DNA of 64,000 nucleotides. Source: Lachnospiraceae bacterium (lineage in GTDB: Bacteria > Bacillota > Clostridia > Lachnospirales > Lachnospiraceae). The stretch's first letter is position 1, and the number at the start of each line of letters is the position of its first letter. Under the pieces are notes generated by a model that made no database searches, was not told the DNA's origin, and worked only from the letters and a program-made list of their open reading frames with translations. A program made the position numbers and the translations under genes. The stretch covers positions 1-64,000 of the forward strand of contig JAFRLH010000007.1 in NCBI GenBank assembly GCA_017431345.1. Reading direction: 5' to 3'. Shown piece after piece: positions 58,782 to 64,000 of the stretch.

Positions 58782-59123
58782 ATGCATGAACTTGCGATCG
58801 TGGAAGGGATACTCGGAGCAGTTATCCCCGAAGCGGAAAAGCACCAGGTAAAAAAGATACTTCATATCAATATGCGGATAGGGGAATTATCCGGCGTGGT
58901 GGAATCCTGCATGCAGGAATACTTCACCATCGCTTCAAAGGGAACGATCGCCGAGGGATCAAAACTGATCCTGAAACCATCCCCGATCAGGATCACCTGT
59001 CCGGACTGCGGATATGACGGAACCATTCAAAAAGGACAGTATGCCTGCCCTGACTGCGGCAGCTTCCGGTTCAAAATCATATCAGGCAGGGAATATTATA
59101 TAGAAAGTATCGAGGCGGAATGA
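58782..59123 (+). CDS. hypA: Hydrogenase nickel-insertion protein HypA
   Basis: 113 residues. The N-terminal MHE binds nickel through His2. Two CPDC motifs (about residues 73 and 91) form the zinc site. It delivers Ni to the large subunit together with HypB. The ATG follows the large-subunit stop without a gap and no ribosome binding site of its own is clear, so translation is probably coupled. Its place inside the structural operon, away from hypFCDE, is notable; no hypB is seen in the window. Confidence 0.96.
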   Translation: MHELAIVEGILGAVIPEAEKHQVKKILHINMRIGELSGVVESCMQEYFTIASKGTIAEGSKLILKPSPIRITCPDCGYDGTIQKGQYACPDCGSFRFKIISGREYYIESIEAE

Positions 59124-59149
59124 GAAAAATAAATTCAGGAGGTACACCT

Positions 59150-59695
59150 GTGAAAAAATCCGGTTTTTCGACGGTGATATCCACGGCAATACTCTGTTAC
59201 CTGTTCTGGCTGCTCATTACAGGACAGATCGTACAGATATTCAGGGGCGGCGCGTCCATACAGGTGCTCATCGCCGGCGTGCTTGTCAGCATTCTGGTCG
59301 GAGCATTCTCCGGACGGTTCTTCGTCCACGAATCACCGTTTTATCTCTGGAACCCCAAGCGGTTCTTCACGTTTTTGATTTACTGCATCTGCATTTTCCC
59401 GATCGAGCTCTTTAAGGCAAATGTGGATGTGGCGAAAAGGGCATTTTCCCCTTCTCTTCCCGTCAATCCCGGCATCGTCAAGATCCCGGTGGACGTGAAG
59501 CCCGAATATGCCCAGGCGATGGTTGCGAACTCGATCACGCTGACCCCCGGCACCATCACGATGGATATCGTGGAGCAGGAGGGCCAGACCTATTACTACA
59601 TCCACTGGATCGATGTGGCGACGCAGGACGGCAAAGAAGCCGGCGACGCCATCAAAGGGACAATGGAACGCTGGATAAGGAGGATATGGGAATAA
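59150..59695 (+). CDS. mbhA: Mrp/Mbh antiporter subunit E (MnhE/MbhA-like)
   Basis: About 181 residues with two to three N-terminal membrane segments and a soluble C-terminal region of about 90 residues with LTPGTITMDI, the MnhE signature. Part of the Na+/H+ antiporter module of the hydrogenase. Two starts are possible: ATG 59120 overlaps hypA by 4 nt without a ribosome binding site, whereas GTG 59150 has AGGAGG 7 nt upstream and is preferred. Confidence 0.88.
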   Translation: MKKSGFSTVISTAILCYLFWLLITGQIVQIFRGGASIQVLIAGVLVSILVGAFSGRFFVHESPFYLWNPKRFFTFLIYCICIFPIELFKANVDVAKRAFSPSLPVNPGIVKIPVDVKPEYAQAMVANSITLTPGTITMDIVEQEGQTYYYIHWIDVATQDGKEAGDAIKGTMERWIRRIWE

Positions 59696-59952
59696 TCATG
59701 GAAGAACTGATCTTTTTCGCGATTTGTTTCATCGTTATGGCTCTCTGCCTCCTGATCCGCTTTATCATCGGACCTTCGGTCGCGGACAGGGCAGTCGCGG
59801 CTGATTCCATCGATATCCTGGCGGATATGGCACTTATCCTTTTTGCACTTTACAGCGGACGGTCCGTGTTCCTGGATATCGCGTTCATCACCGCGATCCT
59901 GGGATTTGTCGGATCCACGATCGTGGCCCGCTATCTGGAGGGAAGATTATGA
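59686..59952 (+). CDS. mbhB: Mrp/Mbh antiporter subunit F (MnhF/MbhB-like)
   Basis: 88 residues with three membrane segments. GPSVADRAVAADSI after the first segment is the MnhF hallmark. Overlaps the previous gene by 10 nt and the next by 4 nt. ATG 59698 is an alternative start, since AAGGAGG is very close to 59686. Confidence 0.9.
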   Translation: MGIIMEELIFFAICFIVMALCLLIRFIIGPSVADRAVAADSIDILADMALILFALYSGRSVFLDIAFITAILGFVGSTIVARYLEGRL

Positions 59953-60293
59953 GAATAGCAATAGATGTGTTAATCGTATTCAGTATAATCTTCGCGCTGG
60001 CAGGCGTTGTCGGAATGCTCAGGATGCCCGATGCTTACTGCAGGATGCAGTCCAGCACGAACATCGCCACGTTCGGTGTTCTCGGCGTCATTATCGGCGG
60101 AGCCCTTTACGCCGCATTCATCCTGCATGACGGCGGCATGACCGTAAAGCTTATCGGGATGGGCGTTTTCTATATCATTACCGTTCCGATCTCCGGACAC
60201 GCCATCGCGAAGGGCGCTTACCATCACCGCGTGGAAATGGATGAGAAGACTGTATGCGACGCATACGGAGAGGATATGGTGGAGGAAGAATGA
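59949..60293 (+). CDS. mbhC: Mrp/Mbh antiporter subunit G (MnhG/MbhC-like)
   Basis: 114 residues with three membrane segments; GVVGMLRMPDAYCRMQSSTNIATFG is replaced here only in detail from the MnhG pattern (R-x-PDxYxRxHAxTxxxTxG). Overlaps both neighbours by 4 nt. The acidic C-terminal tail is short. Confidence 0.88.
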   Translation: MRIAIDVLIVFSIIFALAGVVGMLRMPDAYCRMQSSTNIATFGVLGVIIGGALYAAFILHDGGMTVKLIGMGVFYIITVPISGHAIAKGAYHHRVEMDEKTVCDAYGEDMVEEE

Positions 60294-60547
60294 ACGCAGT
60301 ATATGTATTAAATACAATAATCGTGGCCGGCATACTGATCTCAGCCGTCTGCGCTGTAGCGTTCCGGAACACACTTTCTTCCGTGATCGCGCTGGGAGTG
60401 ACCGGCGCTCTTATGGCGCTCGAGTTCATTCTCCTGCAGGCTCCTGACGTTGCTATTGCCGAAGCGGCTGTAGGCGCGGTGCTTTCCACTGCGATCTTCG
60501 TGATAGCCGTAAAGAAAACGACCCCGAAGGAGGATGAAGAGAAATGA
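60290..60547 (+). CDS. mbhD: Mbh antiporter subunit, DUF4040 type (MbhD-like)
   Basis: 85 residues with three membrane segments; LQAPDVAIAEAAVGA is the signature shared with the C-terminal part of MrpA. Starts at MNAVYVL within an ATGA overlap with the mbhC-like stop, preceded by GGAGGAAG; the longer frame from 60254 is not used. Confidence 0.88.
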   Translation: MNAVYVLNTIIVAGILISAVCAVAFRNTLSSVIALGVTGALMALEFILLQAPDVAIAEAAVGAVLSTAIFVIAVKKTTPKEDEEK

Positions 60548-60894
60548 AGAGAGTACTCACCATCATGTCCCTGTTCATCATCCTGGTATGCGGGATCGCA
60601 GGCGTAAGATATTCGTATTACAACGGTTCGGTAACTTATAACGGAAGCGACACCAACGTAGTGGATCTGTATAATAACCCGACATCCTATGATACAGCGA
60701 ATCCCGACGGCGTCGCCGACATCATTGTAAAAGAGAACCTCGAGAAGACGATGGCCGCCAACAATGTCGCGGCAGTCGTGTTCGACTTCAGAGGATATGA
60801 TACCCTTGGCGAATCCTTCATCCTGCTGACGGCCATCGCCGGATCCTTCGTGATCTTAAGCAGAGTGAAGCATAAAGGAAAGGAGGAAGCCTGA
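60544..60894 (+). CDS. mbhE: Mbh antiporter subunit (MbhE-like)
   Basis: 116 residues with a membrane segment at each end and a central extracytoplasmic stretch. VFDFRGYDTLGESFILLTAI corresponds to the MrpA C-terminal/MrpB-type motif. Overlaps the previous gene by 4 nt and the next by 1 nt. Confidence 0.85.
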   Translation: MKRVLTIMSLFIILVCGIAGVRYSYYNGSVTYNGSDTNVVDLYNNPTSYDTANPDGVADIIVKENLEKTMAANNVAAVVFDFRGYDTLGESFILLTAIAGSFVILSRVKHKGKEEA

Positions 60895-61367
60895 TGAAAT
60901 TCAAGGAAGGCATTACCGAGAAGAATATCATCGTAAAGTGCGGCGCAGATAAATTCCTTCCCTTTGCGGTCACATTCGGCATCTATATCATCATGTTCGG
61001 TACCATCAGCCCGGGCGGAGGCTTCCAGGGCGGCGTGATCGTGGCGTCTGCCGCGCTGCTGCTGTATCTGGGATACGGCTATAACATCGCGCATAAGGCG
61101 ATCAGTACCGAAGTCTTAAGAGTAAACGAAGCGTGCGGCGCATCGCTCTATGTCATTCTGGGCCTTCTGGGCATCGCATTCGGCGCGAACTTCTGCCGCA
61201 ACATATTCTTCAACAACGGAAATGTGGGAGATCTGATCTCCGCCGGTACCATTACCTTCATGGGATATGCGGTAGGTTACAAGGTGCTCTGCGGCGTCGG
61301 CTTCCTGCTCCTTCTGATGCTTGCTCTGCTTGCACCGGATTCAGACGAAGAGGAGGGTGAAGCATGA
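60894..61367 (+). CDS. mbhF: Mrp/Mbh antiporter subunit B (MnhB/MbhF-like)
   Basis: 157 residues with four membrane segments. Its core is FGTISPGGGFQGGVIVASA, the conserved Pro/Gly-rich MnhB motif. Part of the ion-translocating module. Overlaps the next gene by 4 nt. Confidence 0.92.
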   Translation: MKFKEGITEKNIIVKCGADKFLPFAVTFGIYIIMFGTISPGGGFQGGVIVASAALLLYLGYGYNIAHKAISTEVLRVNEACGASLYVILGLLGIAFGANFCRNIFFNNGNVGDLISAGTITFMGYAVGYKVLCGVGFLLLLMLALLAPDSDEEEGEA

Positions 61368-61723
61368 TCATAGTCAATTACATCGCATCGATCATCCTGA
61401 TCGTTCTCGGATTTTACACCGTCTGCACGAAAAAGAACCTGATCAAGATCGTTCTCGGACTCGGTATCGTGGACTACGGCGTGAACATGCTGATCGTAAG
61501 CTTCGGCTTCAACGAAGGCGCGACGGCCCCGATCTATCAGCTCTCCGATCTGCTGAACGGCGTTTCCCCGCAGTTCTTTGTGGATCCCGTGCCGCAGGCC
61601 CTTACGCTGACATCCATCGTTATCGGCGCCTGCGTGGACGCCATGGCCCTTTCGCTCGTTGTCATGATCAACCGCAAGTACAAGACTGTCAATGCGGATG
61701 AAGTAAGGAGGTTGAGAGGATGA
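61364..61723 (+). CDS. mbhG: Mrp/Mbh antiporter subunit C (MnhC/NuoK/MbhG-like)
   Basis: 119 residues with three membrane segments, related to NuoK. Visible are IKIVLGLGIVDYGVNMLIV (about residue 25), DPVPQALTLTSIVIGACVDA (about 70) and the short cytoplasmic end. Overlaps both neighbours by 4 nt. Confidence 0.92.
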   Translation: MIIVNYIASIILIVLGFYTVCTKKNLIKIVLGLGIVDYGVNMLIVSFGFNEGATAPIYQLSDLLNGVSPQFFVDPVPQALTLTSIVIGACVDAMALSLVVMINRKYKTVNADEVRRLRG

Positions 61724-63630
61724 TGCAGCATTTTCCCGTACTGGCTGTAATGCTGCTGTTCCTGGCAGCTTTCCTTGTCGAGATCTTCGGATCGAAGAGC
61801 AAAGTGATCAGGAACGGCCTTACGCTTCTCGCCACCACGAACGCACTGGTCATGACGCTTGCGCTGATCGGACCGGTGATGATGAACGGCGAGGTCATTT
61901 CGTACTGGATGGGCAGCTGGGCGCCCGTGTCCGGCTATGCCATCGGTATCGGTTATGAAGTGGATGCGCTCAGCCTGTTCTTCGGTATTCTCGTTACCGC
62001 GACATTCTGGCTCTCAAGCATCTATTCCATCGGTTACATGAATAAGGATCACCATCTGGGACATTACTATACGCTGTTCCTGATGCTGTCCGGTTCCGTT
62101 CTCGGTCTTGTGTACACAGGCGATATCTTCAACCTGTTCGTCATGGTCGAGATCATGACATTTGCTTCCGTAGCGCTCACTGCATTCAGGAATGAGAGCG
62201 AAGGCGCGCTGGAAGCGGCATTCAAATATCTGGTCATCGGTTCCGTCGGATCATCCTCCGTGCTGGCCGGCGTGGCGCTTCTGTATTCCCAGTGCCATAC
62301 GCTGAACATGGCGCAGCTCGCTTCGATCCTTTCAGGCGGACTGACCCCTACCTCTGTTGTTGCGTTCGGTCTGATCGTAGCCGGCTTCGGCGTAAAGAGC
62401 TATATCGTACCGTTCCATACGCCTGCAGCTGACGCATACGCAGTAGCGCCTACCTCGATCTCCATGGTATTCTCCGGCATGGTCAACAAAGCCGGCGTTT
62501 ACGGCATGATCCGTATGGTCTACATCGTATTCAGAGCCATGGATCACAGCTCTGTGCAGATGCTGCTTGCCATCTTCGGTGCCGTCACAATGTTCGTCGG
62601 CGTCACGATGGCTCTTACCCAGCATGAGTTCAAGAGACTGCTCGCGTTCCACTCCATTTCCCAGATCGGCTATGTGATCACGGCCATCAGCCTGGGAAGC
62701 GCGCTGGGACTGACCGGCGGCCTGTTCCATGCCATGAACCATACGCTGTTCAAGGGACTGCTGTTCCTGTGCGCAGGCGCTGTTCTGTACCGCACCGGCA
62801 CCACGAACCTTGACAAGCTCGGCGGCCTTTCCAAAAAGATGCCGCAGACAACAATCTGCTTCCTGATCGGCGCGGGCGCCATCTCCGGCCTGCCGCCTTT
62901 CAACGGCTTTGCTTCCAAGTGGATCATCTATCAGGGGATCTTCACAAAGGCTGTCACAAGCGGAAACTTCCTGTATGTTCTCATTACCGTCACAGCCCTG
63001 ATCGTATCCGTCATGACGCTGGCTTCCTTCATCAAGGTCACCCAGGCCGTCTTCTTCGGACAGCTGAGAGAAGAGCACAATGAGGTAAAAGAAGTACCTG
63101 CAGTGATGCTGTTCCCTATGTACATCATGGCGGCGCTCTGCGTGGTATGCGGCGTTGTATATCCGCTCGTGAACAAATACCTGCTCTTCCCGGCAGCGAA
63201 CGCTTCCCTGAATGTCGGTGATTATATCGACAAGATGATGGGCGCGGGCTATGCCGAGGCATCAGGGGTTTCCTCCATGCTGGTCGAGCCGGTAACGTTC
63301 TCCTTCTGGGATCCCATGGTCTGGCTGCTGCTGTTCGGCATCGTATTCATCGCCGCTGCGATCGTGATCCTGCTGGGGACCAACGAGCGCGGAAAGGTGC
63401 TCACATCCGGCGGAACGCCCGAAGCGAAGTATGCGACCTTCTTCTCCGGTGAAGAGGAACTGTTCTCTCATGTAGGCGGCTCGGATCTGTTCTGGGGCTT
63501 CAAGAAGAACTGGAAGGGATACTACAGGGTATTCACCGATCTTCATTCGGGTATCGTAACTGACTACACATCCTATACGGTCATCGCGGAAGCGATCATC
63601 GTTATGTGCCTGTTCATATTCATGCGTTAA
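61720..63630 (+). CDS. mbhH: Mrp/Mbh proton/sodium antiporter subunit (MnhD/NuoN/MbhH-like)
   Basis: 636 residues with about 15-16 membrane segments, the main antiporter-like subunit. Conserved features include the Glu in LFVMVEIMTFASVAL (about residue 145), the Lys in EAAFKYLVIGSVGSS (about 168), PFHTPAADAYAVAPTSIS (about 231) and a broken-helix Lys in LFKGLLFLCAGAV. It is longer than a plain MnhD (about 500), with an extra C-terminal membrane segment after residue 540. Ends 16 nt before the NuoH-like gene. Confidence 0.93.
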   Translation: MMQHFPVLAVMLLFLAAFLVEIFGSKSKVIRNGLTLLATTNALVMTLALIGPVMMNGEVISYWMGSWAPVSGYAIGIGYEVDALSLFFGILVTATFWLSSIYSIGYMNKDHHLGHYYTLFLMLSGSVLGLVYTGDIFNLFVMVEIMTFASVALTAFRNESEGALEAAFKYLVIGSVGSSSVLAGVALLYSQCHTLNMAQLASILSGGLTPTSVVAFGLIVAGFGVKSYIVPFHTPAADAYAVAPTSISMVFSGMVNKAGVYGMIRMVYIVFRAMDHSSVQMLLAIFGAVTMFVGVTMALTQHEFKRLLAFHSISQIGYVITAISLGSALGLTGGLFHAMNHTLFKGLLFLCAGAVLYRTGTTNLDKLGGLSKKMPQTTICFLIGAGAISGLPPFNGFASKWIIYQGIFTKAVTSGNFLYVLITVTALIVSVMTLASFIKVTQAVFFGQLREEHNEVKEVPAVMLFPMYIMAALCVVCGVVYPLVNKYLLFPAANASLNVGDYIDKMMGAGYAEASGVSSMLVEPVTFSFWDPMVWLLLFGIVFIAAAIVILLGTNERGKVLTSGGTPEAKYATFFSGEEELFSHVGGSDLFWGFKKNWKGYYRVFTDLHSGIVTDYTSYTVIAEAIIVMCLFIFMR

Positions 63631-63646
63631 GGGAAGGGGGATAAAA

Positions 63647-64000
63647 ATGCAAATCTTAATGACTCTGTTTAAAATTCTGATCTTCCCCGGCGCACTGTTC
63701 ACCGCCTGTGTGGGACTGTTCCTGGCGGGCATTGACAGAAAGGTGATCGCGCATATGCAGAAGCGTATCGGACCGCCGATCCGTCAGCCCATGTATGATT
63801 TCTTCAAACTCATGGGCAAGGAGACGATCGTTCCGGCAAGAGCCAACAAGCTGGTGTTCCTCGGAGCGCCGATTGCCGGATTTGTAAGCCTTGCGATCGT
63901 CATGCTCTTTATCCCGATCTTCGGTTTCACCGCATTTTCGGGAACGGCCGACCTGATCGTTATCCTGTATTTCCTTACGATCGGCGGCGTTGCCCTGATC
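63647..64000 (+). CDS. mbhM: Hydrogenase membrane subunit, NuoH-like (MbhM), partial at the window edge
   Basis: The first 118 residues are seen; the gene runs off the right edge. AGIDRKVIAHMQKRIGPPIRQPMYDFFKLMGKE contains the NuoH signature (R-x-GP and the loop that meets the quinone or ferredoxin module). It links the hydrogenase arm to the antiporter arm. Ribosome binding site GGAAGGGGG. The small subunit (NuoB-like) and the 2[4Fe-4S] subunit should follow. Confidence 0.9.
   Translation, partial: MQILMTLFKILIFPGALFTACVGLFLAGIDRKVIAHMQKRIGPPIRQPMYDFFKLMGKETIVPARANKLVFLGAPIAGFVSLAIVMLFIPIFGFTAFSGTADLIVILYFLTIGGVALI

Noticed and set aside
57297-64000. Respiratory complex I or the sulfur-reducing Mbs complex
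   Set aside because: The large subunit keeps both Cys pairs for the NiFe site, and hyp genes adjoin; complex I and Mbs large subunits lack the complete set.
1-64000. tRNA or rRNA genes, prophage, insertion sequences
   Set aside because: No cloverleaf with a TTCGA-type loop, transposase, integrase or phage structural gene was seen; a tRNAscan-SE run would settle the tRNA question.

Overview
The window looks like chromosomal DNA from an anaerobic gut- or rumen-type Clostridia member, most likely Lachnospiraceae-like. This rests on strong sigma-A promoters (TTGACA/TATAAT with 17-bp spacers), AGGAGG ribosome binding sites, teichoic-acid-type polymer genes, a CsoR/CopA copper module and a Mrp-linked group 4 [NiFe] hydrogenase. 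The taxon is inferred from gene content; there is no rRNA or other marker gene in view. No tRNA, CRISPR array, insertion sequence or prophage was recognised.

Layout. (1) 118-3529, minus strand: a CNNM/CorC-type transporter and the potassium transporter Kup. (2) 3790-4444: a free-standing transcription unit with a strong promoter and an intrinsic terminator but no convincing protein gene, read here as an unidentified RNA of about 620 nt. (3) 4495-19765, plus strand: a surface-polymer operon with UDP-galactopyranose mutase, several CDP-glycerol-type polymerases/transferases (one of 1534 aa with two transferase domains), two IspD/TarI cytidylyltransferases, an epimerase-like SDR, a DltA-like adenylating enzyme and a secreted glycerophosphodiesterase. 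(4) 19840-29787, minus strand: a phosphonate branch with a transferase, a three-domain nucleotidyltransferase/TagD-like/PEP mutase fusion, phosphonoacetaldehyde reductase, phosphonopyruvate decarboxylase, a YidC-LtaS-like fusion and a secreted beta-helix protein. (5) 29915-35984, minus strand: an acyl-carrier module of FkbH, ACP, a VOC protein, MBOAT, an SGNH protein and acyltransferase-3. (6) 36221-44433: a glycerophosphodiesterase, an S1 RNA-binding protein, a second MBOAT/SGNH pair, an isocitrate-lyase/PEP-mutase family enzyme, a Na/Pi cotransporter and a small Cys-rich protein. (7) 44458-52050: copA with a fused copZ, csoR with two operators, a flavodoxin, a VanZ-RDD protein, an XRE regulator and a two-component system. 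(8) 52321-64000, plus strand: hypF-C-D-E, then an Mbh-type hydrogenase operon containing hypA; the last gene (NuoH-like) runs off the edge.

How they work together. Regions 3-6 look like one cell-surface locus. A glycerol/polyol-phosphate polymer would be built from CDP-activated precursors, decorated with hydroxyethylphosphonate and with a glycerate-derived acyl group carried on ACP and passed across the membrane by MBOAT, and turned over by glycerophosphodiesterases. No step of that polymer chemistry can be proven from sequence alone. Region 8 would couple ferredoxin oxidation to H2 production and Na+/H+ movement, with most of the maturation genes alongside (hypB is not in the window).

Two non-coding features stand out. 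One is the free-standing RNA unit at 3790-4444. The other is a dispersed inverted-repeat element present at 7579-7750 and, in the opposite orientation, at 56960-57107: the two copies share conserved boxes, but their stems differ in sequence while still pairing.
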